From Spirochaetota bacterium (lineage in GTDB: Bacteria > Spirochaetota > Brachyspiria > Brachyspirales > JACRPF01): a DNA stretch of 64,000 bases. The DNA lies in contig JACRPF010000007.1 in the NCBI GenBank assembly GCA_016214035.1, forward strand, positions 209,233 through 273,232, read 5' to 3'. Shown here one piece after another: positions 1-8,888 of the stretch; the first letter of the stretch is position 1; every line of letters starts with the position of its first letter. A program made the position numbers and the translations under genes. The notes under the pieces were generated by a model. It was given only the letters and a program-made list of their open reading frames with translations, was not told where the DNA came from and made no database searches.

Positions 1-513
1 TACGCGGAAAAGATCGTTGGCCTTATTAAAGAAGGAAAGATTCGCCGGTTCATCGTCATCGCCGGATGCGACGGACGCGATGCCCGCCGCGATTATTATA
101 CCGAAGTGGCGAAAGCGCTGCCGCACGACACGATGATACTCACTGCCGGCTGCGCAAAATACCGTTTCTTCAAACTCGACCTCGGAAACATCGAAGGCAT
201 ACCGCGCATCATCGAAGCGGGACAGTGCAACGATTCATTCTCGCTTTTGTCGATAGCGCTGGAACTGCAGAAGGTGTTCGGAAAATCGCACATCAACGAA
301 CTTCCCGTATCGTTCGACATACCCTGGTATGACCAAAAGGCTGTCGGCGTACTGCTGGCGCTGCTCTATCTGGGTGTGAAAAACGTCCGGCTCGGCCCGT
401 CGTTCCCTGCATTCCTGTCGCCGAACATACAGCAGAAAATCATCGACGCGTATCATCTGCAGCGTATCGGCACTCCCGCGGGAGATGTCGCCGCGATGAT
501 GGAAGGACGCTGA
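1..513 (+). CDS. hcp: Hybrid cluster protein (hydroxylamine/NO reductase family), C-terminal part
   Basis: Reading frame 1 is open from the window edge to a TGA at 511-513 and encodes the last 170 residues of a hybrid cluster protein; the N-terminal part lies outside the window. Three cysteine codons at 67-69 (GCDG), 151-153 (TAGCAKYRF) and 226-228 (AGQCNDS) are spaced 28 and 25 residues apart, which matches the Cys406, Cys434 and Cys459 ligands of the Desulfovibrio 4Fe-2S-2O cluster. The fourth expected ligand, Glu494, is 35 residues further on; the codon there (331-333) is Asp in WYDQKAV. The family is cytoplasmic and deals with NO or hydroxylamine under anaerobic conditions. The nearest downstream gene is convergent, so no operon is seen. 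Confidence 0.9.
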   Translation, partial: YAEKIVGLIKEGKIRRFIVIAGCDGRDARRDYYTEVAKALPHDTMILTAGCAKYRFFKLDLGNIEGIPRIIEAGQCNDSFSLLSIALELQKVFGKSHINELPVSFDIPWYDQKAVGVLLALLYLGVKNVRLGPSFPAFLSPNIQQKIIDAYHLQRIGTPAGDVAAMMEGR

Positions 514-516
514 CGC

Positions 517-2385
517 TCAGGGCAGAAGTTCGGGCTTTTTTGGCGCTTCCTCAAGACGGTAACGCGCGAGCTCGTGCTCAAGCGCGGCCATGGTCTCGGC
601 GTTCGCCGATGTCATATGTAGAATATCCGCTATCGCCGCGGATATCTGTTCGGTCCCCGTACCCATTTCAAGGATGCTGTTCTTGACCTCAAGCGATATC
701 TGTTTCAGATCACGCACCGACACCGCGGTATCGGTGGTATACCGGTTGAATTCCTCAAAATCGGTCTGCATACCCGTTAGTGCCCCGGTGATGGACTCAT
801 ACGAACCCTTGATAGCATTGGTCACTTCGGAGATCGACGCAACGGCGGATAGCATTTCCTTTGCTCCGGCGCTCTGCTCTGCCGCGGCGTTCTTCACCTG
901 TGCGATTATACCGCGTATTTTCTGAGCCTCGTCCGTCACCACGCCGAAATTCGACTGCGTCTCCTCAAGATCCTGCGCGGTCACTTTCACGCTCTTCTCG
1001 ATATCCTTCAGCGACTGCTTCGCGTCATCCGCCTGCCGGTTGGCGAGTTCGGAGAGTTTGCGTATCTCCTCGGCGACCACCGCGAATCCCCTGCCGTGTT
1101 CTCCGGCATGCGCGGCCTCGATGGCGGCGTTCATCGCGAGCAGATTCGTCTGCGATGCGATATTCACGATAGCCGAAACGAAATCATTGATGATGCTCAC
1201 CGAACGCAGCACCTCATCCATGTTCTCCGCGGTACGCTCCACAAGCGTTTTACTCGTATCGGCCACCCGGGTGAGCCCCTCTGCATTCTCGTTCGCGTTA
1301 CCGGCAACCGTAACCACGCTTGCCATTGTCGCCGACATCTCCTCCACCGACGAGGCCATCTGGTTCACGCTTGATGCGTTCGACTGTATGCGTCCGGTCA
1401 GCTCAGTCGTCTGCGCGGTAAGTTTCTTGATACTCCGCGATATCGTGTACGAACGCTCCTTAAGCTCTATGTTCTCAAGCTCCGACTTCTCCACCGACGA
1501 AAACTGCTTCATCGTATTCGACTCAATCGATTTGATGTTCGCCGTCATCTGGTTTATCGCCGCGGCGCTCTCGTTCATGGATGAGGCCAGACGCTCGGCC
1601 TGTTCGTTCGAATGCCGGATGCCCTTCTGCACATGTATGAGGAGCTTTTGTATCCTGTCGGTGAACTGGTTGAACGACCTTGTTAAAAGACCGAATTCAT
1701 TTTTGCTCTTTACCTCCAGCCGCCGGGTGAGATCGGCCTCGCCGGCTGCGATGGTGCCGAGTACCTTATTCATCTCATAAAGCGGCTGCATATTTCTTAC
1801 CACAAGAAAGCCGAGTGAGAGGACTCCGAAAAGGGAGAATACCACCGTCAACAGCATCTGCCAGAACAGATAATTGCCAACAGGCTTCTCACGCTGTGCG
1901 TACGGGACGGCGTAGACAACCGTCCACTTCCACGGGTCATAGGTCTTATAAACGCCGACCATACGCTTCCCGGCATGCGCATACTCCGTCACGCCCTGCT
2001 TTTCAGCGATCATGCGTCCGGCAAACGATTCCTTCCTGACACTATCGCTCCCGGCATCATAATACGGATGTGCCGCAAGCATCCCGTCGGCATCGAGCAC
2101 AAAGGCATGTTCAACATCGCTGTTCGTCACGCCCGGGAACATTCCTTTTATCCTGCCGCGTACCGCCCGCTGCGCTTCTGTTTGATTCGAGTACCCCCCT
2201 TCATGATACCGATCATCCTCCGACTGAATGAGCCTGAGCAGATATTCAACGTCTTTTGCATACGACGCATTCGAGACGCGGTCGAGTTCCCTGTCGAATT
2301 GCCGATAACCGATATAGGTGTTCAGCATCATCCAGAATACGATAATGACGACGCCGAAAATCATAAAATGCTGACGAATACTCAT
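517..2385 (-). CDS. Methyl-accepting chemotaxis protein with Cache-type sensor
   Basis: A 622-residue chemoreceptor. A first membrane segment (about residues 8-27) leads into a periplasmic sensor region (about 30-170) with Cache-like patterning ([14 protein letters not shown]). A second membrane segment (about 173-197) is followed by a HAMP domain (about 197-250) and a long helical signalling domain. The conserved hairpin tip for CheA/CheW contact is near residues 405-445 ([20 protein letters not shown]). The GAGGG-like ribosome site just upstream supports the ATG at 2385. It lies 59 bp downstream of a gene for a free-standing sensor-domain protein on the same strand, so the two may be co-transcribed. 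The ligand cannot be read from sequence. Confidence 0.93.
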   Translation of the reverse strand: MSIRQHFMIFGVVIIVFWMMLNTYIGYRQFDRELDRVSNASYAKDVEYLLRLIQSEDDRYHEGGYSNQTEAQRAVRGRIKGMFPGVTNSDVEHAFVLDADGMLAAHPYYDAGSDSVRKESFAGRMIAEKQGVTEYAHAGKRMVGVYKTYDPWKWTVVYAVPYAQREKPVGNYLFWQMLLTVVFSLFGVLSLGFLVVRNMQPLYEMNKVLGTIAAGEADLTRRLEVKSKNEFGLLTRSFNQFTDRIQKLLIHVQKGIRHSNEQAERLASSMNESAAAINQMTANIKSIESNTMKQFSSVEKSELENIELKERSYTISRSIKKLTAQTTELTGRIQSNASSVNQMASSVEEMSATMASVVTVAGNANENAEGLTRVADTSKTLVERTAENMDEVLRSVSIINDFVSAIVNIASQTNLLAMNAAIEAAHAGEHGRGFAVVAEEIRKLSELANRQADDAKQSLKDIEKSVKVTAQDLEETQSNFGVVTDEAQKIRGIIAQVKNAAAEQSAGAKEMLSAVASISEVTNAIKGSYESITGALTGMQTDFEEFNRYTTDTAVSVRDLKQISLEVKNSILEMGTGTEQISAAIADILHMTSANAETMAALEHELARYRLEEAPKKPELLP

Positions 2386-2444
2386 AGTGCAATCCCTCGG
2401 ATGTCAGAATGTATCGGCATCAGTTCGCTGCTTCTGCCGCCGTA

Positions 2445-3059
2445 TCACTGTACGTAGTTTTTCAGAAGCGCCCGCTTATGCATATCGATACCGATGGTGA
2501 TGGCGCCGATGACCCGCTTCGCTTTCGCGTCAAAAATGGGCAGTGACACCTGCATTGATGCGGTTCCCGTACTTTCATCATATCGCACCTTATCGATGAA
2601 TATGCTGCCGCCGGTACCGTATGACTTGATGAATTTATCTTCATCACCCTGCCAGTAGTCCGATGTCTTCTTTGCCGCGGCAACGATACAGCCCTGGAAG
2701 TCCATGATGAACGCCTCGGCGATAAGCCCCGAGGTGTCTTTCATCTTTTTTCTGAGCAGATCCGATACCGGGTTCTCGATGAAACGGCGCTGCAATGGCG
2801 TAAGGTCCCGTGACGACATCCATTCCTTATCGACCGCTTTCACTTCATCGATCGTGCGCCTGGCGAATTCGGCATTCACCTGTTGCACCGCGGTAACGAT
2901 CAGATCGCTGTTAATCCAGGTGAGCAGATAGGTGCTGATGAATGCCGCCGCTTCTTTCGAAGTCCTGACCGCGGACATATCATATACCTTTTTCACATCG
3001 TCGCTCATCAGCTGAAATGCAACGGCCGCAACAGAGATCGCGATGAAAACCATGCGCAT
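2445..3059 (-). CDS. Exported or membrane-anchored solo PDC/Cache sensor-domain protein
   Basis: A 204-residue protein with a hydrophobic N-terminus (MRMVFIAISVAAVAFQ) that could be a signal peptide or anchor. The rest resembles a single extracytoplasmic PDC/Cache sensor domain: SGLIAEAFIMDFQGCIVAA, a DYWQGDEDK segment, then a strand-rich end with GAITIGIDM. No signalling output domain follows. It sits directly upstream of the chemoreceptor gene on the same strand, and an AAGGAG site precedes the ATG by 8 bases. It might act as a binding-protein partner of the receptor or as a decoy; both are inference. The Cache assignment rests on local motifs only. Confidence 0.65.
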   Translation of the reverse strand: MRMVFIAISVAAVAFQLMSDDVKKVYDMSAVRTSKEAAAFISTYLLTWINSDLIVTAVQQVNAEFARRTIDEVKAVDKEWMSSRDLTPLQRRFIENPVSDLLRKKMKDTSGLIAEAFIMDFQGCIVAAAKKTSDYWQGDEDKFIKSYGTGGSIFIDKVRYDESTGTASMQVSLPIFDAKAKRVIGAITIGIDMHKRALLKNYVQ

Positions 3060-3095
3060 CGTGAAAACTCCTTGCGTGCAGAGGCTTGTTTTGCT

Positions 3096-3123
3096 ATGGT
3101 ATAAAAGATACTTTTTTTGTCAA
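3096..3123 (-). promoter_or_regulatory. Candidate promoter of the solo-sensor/chemoreceptor pair
   Basis: On the minus strand a perfect TTGACA (3123-3118) is followed after 16 bases by TACCAT (3101-3096), a weak -10 box, about 37 bases ahead of the start codon at 3059. The spacer is A-rich. Confidence 0.4.
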
Positions 3124-3231
3124 CATGGAAATCAATCCGTGGAAATCCGGGCTCATTTCATCATACCGGACAGCAGAAGCACCGCAACCGATGATGACTC
3201 AGCGAATTTTTTCGATACATTTCAGTGCGGG

Positions 3232-6200
3232 TTATCGTGCCGGCGATAATAATCCGAATCCGTAGAGATTGGCGTCCCGCTTTCTGCCGAGACCGCCGAA
3301 CCATTCCATGAAACGGACCCGGCCTTTGCCGTCGTCTTCGTTGACGAGAAAATTGAATCGCACGGGTGTTGCATCCGATCGAATCGAAAACCCTATCCTG
3401 TCAAAAGGGATATATACTTCATATACCGTTCTTGCACCTGCACGCTGTACCGCCCGCGGAATATCCCATCGGCCTTCCGCCGTTCCGCCCGCGGAGGATC
3501 GTCCCCAGGCGATCGGGCCCGACGAGGTAAGCGCAAGCGCGAACGAACTTGTCGTCCCGTCGTCGCTCATGATGCCAATTTCCACGCTGTCGCCGTTCAC
3601 GATGTCAGCCCCGCCCCCCTGCTGCACATGTACGTCATCGGCGACATCGCATGCAAAATAGAATCCCTTGCCGTCATGCGCGGCGTATGTCTTCACCGAA
3701 AGGTCTTTCGCGTTCTTCCATTGCGGAATCGTTGGATCGAACGTAAGCTCAACCACCGACTGCATGGAATCCACGACGATAGGTTTGAGTCCGGCTGCGG
3801 CGGATAGTGAACCGTTTACGACGAAACCGCCGGGCACAAATGACATCGGATACGATACGCAAAGCGCAAGCGGCTTCACCGCGTTACGGACTTTGACCTG
3901 TGCGGCGTTGACGGAAAAGAAAAAATTCTTCTGCCCGAATGTCTCGGCGCTGTCGATAGTCACCGAAAACGGCAGCACGCGCGCGGCAGCATCTTTTGCC
4001 AAGGTGCAAATCCCTCCGGCAATCTTTGATCCTCCGTCGTTATTGAGCGCAACATCCACGGATACGGCATCATTCCAGATATTCGTCACGGTCGCGGAGA
4101 ACACCGCCGTTCCTCCCGGGACCGCGTATACGGCTGACGGAGCTGAAAGAAAATTGACATCGCTTTTTGCGCCGGCGACCAGCGTTTTCCCACCGACGGC
4201 AAGGTAGATCGGATATCCCGAAACGGTTATCGATACTTTCCCGTCATCAGGCATCAGCGTTTCACTTTTCCCGAACATGTCAGTCCGGGTGACCGCAGCA
4301 GAAGCGTTGAGCGTGAACACGACGTTCGCGCCGGCAGTTTTCGGCCAGAGCACGTATACCGTCCCGCCCGACGCGCGTGTGAACCGATAGCAGTCGAGGC
4401 GTGCATCAAGATCGGCCGCACCATCGGGAGAAGTATTCGCAAGCTCACGGATAAGTTCGTTGTACGCCACAAACGCCGGCTTCACGCGATTATCCGTGTT
4501 TACAAGACCGAACGAATCGTCGGCGCCGGGGTCCATATCCCAATAATCCTTAAGCGTGAACCACGAATAGAACTCCGTCATCGGGCGCGACTTCGCATAG
4601 GTGATCTTCTTCACGAGCGTCACCGCCTGCGAGCGATAGCCGCCGTAATCATAAAGCGATCGGTCGCCGGCTTCCGTATTGCAGATGGGAACAGTAACGC
4701 CGGCTTCCTTGAGATACGCCTCGACCATCTCCTGCCGCGCCATATAATTTTCATGCGGTCCGTGCGCGTGGAATGCGGCCACATCGTAATATCCCTTACC
4801 GAGCACATAAACGTCCCGGGTGAAGTTTTTCTTTTCCTTCGGATGCTTCACGGTAACGCCGCCGGTGGTCACGCGTATGTTCGGCGCGGTCTTCTTGAAC
4901 TCGGTATAGAACGTCTTCAGCATGGCAAGATAGTCGTCGATGGTGCCCTGGAAGAAATCGAGATCGGGCTCGTTCCAGAACTCGATGTACTTCACACCGG
5001 GAAACTGCGACAGATATGACCCGAGATTTCTCACGTGCGCGGCAAATGCGGCATAATCCGTGGGAGGCTTACGATAAGCGCCGCCGGTGAATTCGGGAAC
5101 CACACCGTAGCTTACGAAAGAATCGATATCGTATTTGGCAAGTTCCTGAAGCTTCGGCGTGAATCCGTCCGCCATGTTCGTATTCCCCGCCTCGAATTCG
5201 AAACGACCGCCGGTTATGCCGAACCGCTCAATGTCTATGCCGAGCGCGGCCATCCACGTTTTATGGAGCGCATTCTCCTCATCGCCTTTCCACATCTCCT
5301 GGTCTTCGCAGCCGAAAAACATCGCCGATCTGTTGATGCGTTTGCCGTTGGGCGTGAACACGCCGAACATATCCTCAAGCCCGTACGCCGCCGCGCCGGA
5401 GACCGACAGCACGACGCGATAATGCCCCACAGCCATCGCGGGGAACGTGAAATGCACTACCGATTCCGCATTCGCGCCGACATCAACCGCCTGCACAGCC
5501 TTGGTCACCGGTTTGCCGAAGAAATCCGCGATGGATAGTGCTATCGACACGTTCGTCGGCTTGTTCATGCCATTGCGGACACGATAATCGAGAAGCACCG
5601 GTTCGTCCGGCATATAGCCGATACCGCGATAGACCGGTGAAACGGATATCATCTGCTTTCCGTCGGTGGTCTCGCCCGACAGTGCGATGTCATCAAGATA
5701 TATTTCACCATCGCCCTTTGATCTGGAGATGAAATTGACCGCGGATACATATACCGGATAATCCAGCGATGACGCGCCTTTCGCATGCGTTTCATCGAAC
5801 GGTATCGAGTACTCCTTCCATTGATCCTTTTCAAGCGTCACCGCTTCCGTCGTGACCTTTTTTCCTTTTATGTCGGACAGTTCGATAGATATCCTGCCGT
5901 CGTGACCCTTCGGGTTCGCGAAGAACGAAAGCTCGCTGAGCGACTGCATCTTCTGCTCCATGATCTTTGCCCGTATGAATCGATGACGGTATGGCCCCGC
6001 AGGCTCGGTGAACGAATAGCGTATCACGCCGGCGTAGTCGCCGCCGCACGTCTCCTTTTTCGTCGATGAAAGATAGATGTGTCCCGCAAACCATTTCCCT
6101 TTCACGCCCTCACCGCCCTGATGCCGCCAGGTGCCCACATCCTCGAAATCGCAGACCACGCGTTTGACGGAGACGCCTTTGACATAGGCGCGGTATCGTG

Positions 6201-6846
6201 CGTTGATCTCAGCCGCCGTGAGCACGCGGGAATAGACGCGAACTTCGTCAACGGAGCCGCGGAGTCCGTCCTTCGCCCACGACCCCGCCTTCCCCAGCAG
6301 CACCGGGCCGTCGACAGCGGGCACAGCAAGACCTGCAGCCTTCACGAAAGGCACGCCGTTCAGATACAGCATGAGGTTTTTTCCGTCATACGTACCGGCC
6401 ACATGATACCAGACGTCGGGCAGTATTTGTTCTTTTTCCGTCTGGACAAGAGCGTTTTTTTTGTCATCGCCGTTCACGATGAACCGGAAACCGGCTCCGG
6501 CGGAACGGAACACGATACTGTATCCCGTACCGCCTGCTGTATTCCATCGGGTGACGATACCCGACCACTCCTGCTGCGTCGTATCAAGCTTTACCCATGT
6601 CTCAAGCGTCACTGCGTTACCCGGCGTGGACGCCACAGATGCTTCGGCGGAGGAACTGCCGTCAAAAGCGAGCGCCTTGCCGCTCACCCCGTCGACAAAT
6701 GACACGCCGCCGTTTCGTCTGCCGTCGAACGATCCGTCATCGAAATTCCACGATGCGACCGTGTCATCCGCGGCGGTAATCACTGACAGCACGGCGGCAA
6801 AGAACATGCCGGTAATCGTGACCCGTCGACGATACATAGAACACAT
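3232..6846 (-). CDS. Large exported GH39-like glycoside hydrolase with LamG and CBM9-like modules
   Basis: A 1204-residue modular enzyme. A signal peptide (about residues 1-26) is followed by a LamG/concanavalin-type sandwich (about 28-210), a carbohydrate-binding-like sandwich (about 225-390) and a further beta domain. The clan GH-A barrel follows (about 510-850). The likely acid/base is the Glu of YIEFWNEPD and the likely nucleophile is the Glu of VPICNTEAGD, the pattern of GH39 and related families. After two more beta domains the C-terminus (about 1010-1200) looks like a CBM9/DOMON module (VYEVYIPFDRIGF). An AGGAGC site supports the ATG at 6846. It is 93 bp downstream of a XylR-like regulator. 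The substrate is unknown; a plant or algal heteropolysaccharide is a guess. Confidence 0.8.
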   Translation of the reverse strand: MCSMYRRRVTITGMFFAAVLSVITAADDTVASWNFDDGSFDGRRNGGVSFVDGVSGKALAFDGSSSAEASVASTPGNAVTLETWVKLDTTQQEWSGIVTRWNTAGGTGYSIVFRSAGAGFRFIVNGDDKKNALVQTEKEQILPDVWYHVAGTYDGKNLMLYLNGVPFVKAAGLAVPAVDGPVLLGKAGSWAKDGLRGSVDEVRVYSRVLTAAEINARYRAYVKGVSVKRVVCDFEDVGTWRHQGGEGVKGKWFAGHIYLSSTKKETCGGDYAGVIRYSFTEPAGPYRHRFIRAKIMEQKMQSLSELSFFANPKGHDGRISIELSDIKGKKVTTEAVTLEKDQWKEYSIPFDETHAKGASSLDYPVYVSAVNFISRSKGDGEIYLDDIALSGETTDGKQMISVSPVYRGIGYMPDEPVLLDYRVRNGMNKPTNVSIALSIADFFGKPVTKAVQAVDVGANAESVVHFTFPAMAVGHYRVVLSVSGAAAYGLEDMFGVFTPNGKRINRSAMFFGCEDQEMWKGDEENALHKTWMAALGIDIERFGITGGRFEFEAGNTNMADGFTPKLQELAKYDIDSFVSYGVVPEFTGGAYRKPPTDYAAFAAHVRNLGSYLSQFPGVKYIEFWNEPDLDFFQGTIDDYLAMLKTFYTEFKKTAPNIRVTTGGVTVKHPKEKKNFTRDVYVLGKGYYDVAAFHAHGPHENYMARQEMVEAYLKEAGVTVPICNTEAGDRSLYDYGGYRSQAVTLVKKITYAKSRPMTEFYSWFTLKDYWDMDPGADDSFGLVNTDNRVKPAFVAYNELIRELANTSPDGAADLDARLDCYRFTRASGGTVYVLWPKTAGANVVFTLNASAAVTRTDMFGKSETLMPDDGKVSITVSGYPIYLAVGGKTLVAGAKSDVNFLSAPSAVYAVPGGTAVFSATVTNIWNDAVSVDVALNNDGGSKIAGGICTLAKDAAARVLPFSVTIDSAETFGQKNFFFSVNAAQVKVRNAVKPLALCVSYPMSFVPGGFVVNGSLSAAAGLKPIVVDSMQSVVELTFDPTIPQWKNAKDLSVKTYAAHDGKGFYFACDVADDVHVQQGGGADIVNGDSVEIGIMSDDGTTSSFALALTSSGPIAWGRSSAGGTAEGRWDIPRAVQRAGARTVYEVYIPFDRIGFSIRSDATPVRFNFLVNEDDGKGRVRFMEWFGGLGRKRDANLYGFGLLSPAR

Positions 6847-6939
6847 ACTAAAGCTCCTGCGATCAAAATATCATCGACAGTATACGACAAATACGGCATA
6901 AACGACGGGCATGAGTTAATGTCTCACTGCGGGCAGGGC
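6847..6939 (-). promoter_or_regulatory. Leader/promoter region of the GH39-like gene
   Basis: The 93 bp between the XylR-like gene and the GH39-like gene contain, on the minus strand, a perfect TATACT (6884-6879) without a good -35 box. Upstream of it GTCGT occurs twice in direct orientation. A strong -10 with a missing -35 and direct repeats suits an AraC/XylR-activated promoter, but the repeats are short. Confidence 0.35.
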
Positions 6940-8202
6940 TTAAGATTTTTTGCCGCTTCGCATACGATACATCGTCGGCGAACATCCGTATTTGATGCGG
7001 AACAGTTTATTGAACGAACCGTGATCACGATAACCGACATCGAAAAGTATATCGAGTACCGGCCGTCGTGTGTTCTCCAGAAAAAACGCCGCTTTCTGGA
7101 GCCGCTGATCGCTGACATATCGCTTGAACGTAATCCCGAACACGTTTTTGAACTTCGCCGAAAAGTACGCCGGATGAAAGCCCGTAATCCGCGCGAGCAC
7201 CGGGAGAAGATCGGCCTCCGCATATTTATCATCGAGCAGATCGAGTACGCGGTTTCTGAAAAGAGCATCCCCGGCCGCCGCCGGTGTAAGCGGGCCGTGC
7301 ACTGCGGACAGTCGCGTCATCAGCCGCGGCACAATACGTATCACCTGCCCGCGCTTCGGCCGCAGCCCCGTGATCATCTCGATGAGCATCTGCGCGGCAA
7401 TCTCTCCCGCCTGAGAAAAGTCCTGACGTATCGTGGTGAGAAATGAAACACCGTAGGGCTCGAACTCAAGTCCGAAGTCGTCGATACCGGTGACAGCGAC
7501 ATCGTCGGGAACCGTAATCCCGCGTTCCTTGAGAAAATGGATGAGTGCCCCGGCAACAGAGTCATTGACGCAGAGAAATACTTCCGGCTGCCCCTGCTCC
7601 ATCACTCGGGCAAACACGCTGGCGAGCAGTTTGCGTCGTGCCGGCGACGGGAGCGCATTCCAGCCATGCCGCAGCAGATTGGCCTGAGCGGCAGAAAATG
7701 CCTCGGCACAGCGGCCATGGTCATAATACCGCGATTCGATGACAGCGGACGTCTTCATCGCGGCATATGAACGGAAAGCAGCGTCCCGTTCCCTCGACCA
7801 GTACGCGTTGAACGGATCGATATACACGATGCGTCTGAATCCCGAACCGACAAGGTGATCGATGAGCATCCGTACCGCTGCGGCATTATCAAGCTGTATC
7901 GTGTTCATCCCGGGTGTTACGATATCACCCATGATGCTCACGCACGGAACGGAAAGCGCATCCCGCGCCCAGGGATATTTTTTATCAAGCGGTGAAAGGA
8001 TGATGCCGTCATAACGACGGTTCAGATCGGCTGCGGACGGCGGTTTCATACCAACGGCTACGAAATAACTGTCGCACATGCAGGATAGCAGCTTCGCACG
8101 CGCGTTCACCCCGTGCATCGCGGCGTATACGGTATTTATCTCCCGGTGGCTCACGCTCGCATGACCGTTCGAGCGGCTGAAATCGATATAGGCAATGCGC
8201 AT
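6940..8202 (-). CDS. XylR-like regulator: LacI-type sugar-binding domain plus AraC DNA-binding domain
   Basis: A 420-residue regulator with the layout of E. coli XylR. An N-terminal periplasmic-binding-protein-like domain (about 1-285) carries LacI-family signatures (VFLCVNDSVAGALIHFL, VPDDVAVTGIDDFG, TTIRQDF). It is followed by an AraC-type double helix-turn-helix (about 315-415; ending FDVGYRDHGSFNKLFRIKYGCSPTMYR). There is no N-terminal LacI helix-turn-helix, so DNA binding is by the C-terminus. It would sense a sugar and activate transcription. The obvious target is the GH39-like gene 93 bp downstream; the upstream lipoprotein gene ends 31 bp before its start, so the three may form one operon. 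Confidence 0.9.
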   Translation of the reverse strand: MRIAYIDFSRSNGHASVSHREINTVYAAMHGVNARAKLLSCMCDSYFVAVGMKPPSAADLNRRYDGIILSPLDKKYPWARDALSVPCVSIMGDIVTPGMNTIQLDNAAAVRMLIDHLVGSGFRRIVYIDPFNAYWSRERDAAFRSYAAMKTSAVIESRYYDHGRCAEAFSAAQANLLRHGWNALPSPARRKLLASVFARVMEQGQPEVFLCVNDSVAGALIHFLKERGITVPDDVAVTGIDDFGLEFEPYGVSFLTTIRQDFSQAGEIAAQMLIEMITGLRPKRGQVIRIVPRLMTRLSAVHGPLTPAAAGDALFRNRVLDLLDDKYAEADLLPVLARITGFHPAYFSAKFKNVFGITFKRYVSDQRLQKAAFFLENTRRPVLDILFDVGYRDHGSFNKLFRIKYGCSPTMYRMRSGKKS

Positions 8203-8233
8203 CAGCGGACGTCCTGTGTTCTTGTATCGATCA

Positions 8234-8650
8234 TCAGCACGACAGTCCGGTACCGAGTTTTGTTTTGATACGCATATTCCGTAACGGCGCCGGATACGTT
8301 ATCGATTTAAAATACCTTACCATTTCATCCCGAAGCTCCTCGCTCGCTCTACCGCCGCAGACATTTTCACGCACAATCTCATACCCGGAGATCCTCCCCC
8401 GGCAATCGATGGTGAATATGACGTCGATATAAATATATGAACATCCGGCGCAGGACATTTCCAGGCCGTGCTTGCGGAGTATATCCCGGTATTCGCCGCG
8501 AAACCATGTTTCATGAATCATCAGCCACGCTTTTCCGGCATCGCCTTTCAACTGATAATCATTGATTATCGCGGGAGGAACGCAGGCGATAACGTTGAGA
8601 AATATAAAGAAAAAGACCAGCATAAACATTTGTTTGAAATTCAATGCCAT
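8234..8650 (-). CDS. Small lipoprotein with a TonB-C-like domain, function unknown
   Basis: A 138-residue protein. The N-terminus has a hydrophobic core ending in FLNVIAC, a relaxed lipobox of the kind spirochaetes use, so Cys23 is probably lipidated. The remainder has further cysteines. Its segment VIFTIDCRGRISGYEIVRE, then a helix, then YFKSITYPAPLRNMRIK, resembles the TonB C-terminal fold (input strand, G-I turn, YP-PL end). No TonB membrane/proline-rich part is present. An AGGAGC site precedes the ATG by about 10 bases. It lies upstream of the XylR-like regulator on the same strand. A periplasmic or outer-membrane role is inferred only from the lipobox. Confidence 0.6.
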   Translation of the reverse strand: MALNFKQMFMLVFFFIFLNVIACVPPAIINDYQLKGDAGKAWLMIHETWFRGEYRDILRKHGLEMSCAGCSYIYIDVIFTIDCRGRISGYEIVRENVCGGRASEELRDEMVRYFKSITYPAPLRNMRIKTKLGTGLSC

Positions 8651-8840
8651 TGATAAACCGCTCCTACGGCATGCTGATCAACAGCATTACGCCGATATAT
8701 CCATCGTAAACCAAGTAAACCGTAAAGTCAATGAAAACAGCGACGACGATACGGCATCGCTGTACGGGCGGTAAATACGCCAACTGCCGCGGAAAATACG
8801 CAAAGAATGCGCGGCTCGACAATCCTATTATATACGGTAC

Positions 8841-8868
8841 CATGGTCATCACATACGAAATGATCATG
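8841..8868. promoter_or_regulatory. Inverted repeat in front of the GH42 gene (candidate operator)
   Basis: CATGGTCAT (8841-8849) and ATGATCATG (8860-8868) form an inverted repeat with one mismatch and a 10-base gap. It sits just before the AGGAG ribosome site (8876-8880) of the GH42 gene. A repressor site or an RNA hairpin that gates translation are both possible. The 238-bp divergent region 8651-8888 otherwise shows no convincing gene. Confidence 0.35.
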
Positions 8869-8888
8869 TAATCACAGGAGCCGGAAAA

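Noticed and set aside
3232..3249. TTATCG/CGATAA hairpin at the end of the GH39-like gene as a terminator
   Set aside because: The 6-bp stem includes the stop codon and no T-run follows on the minus strand.
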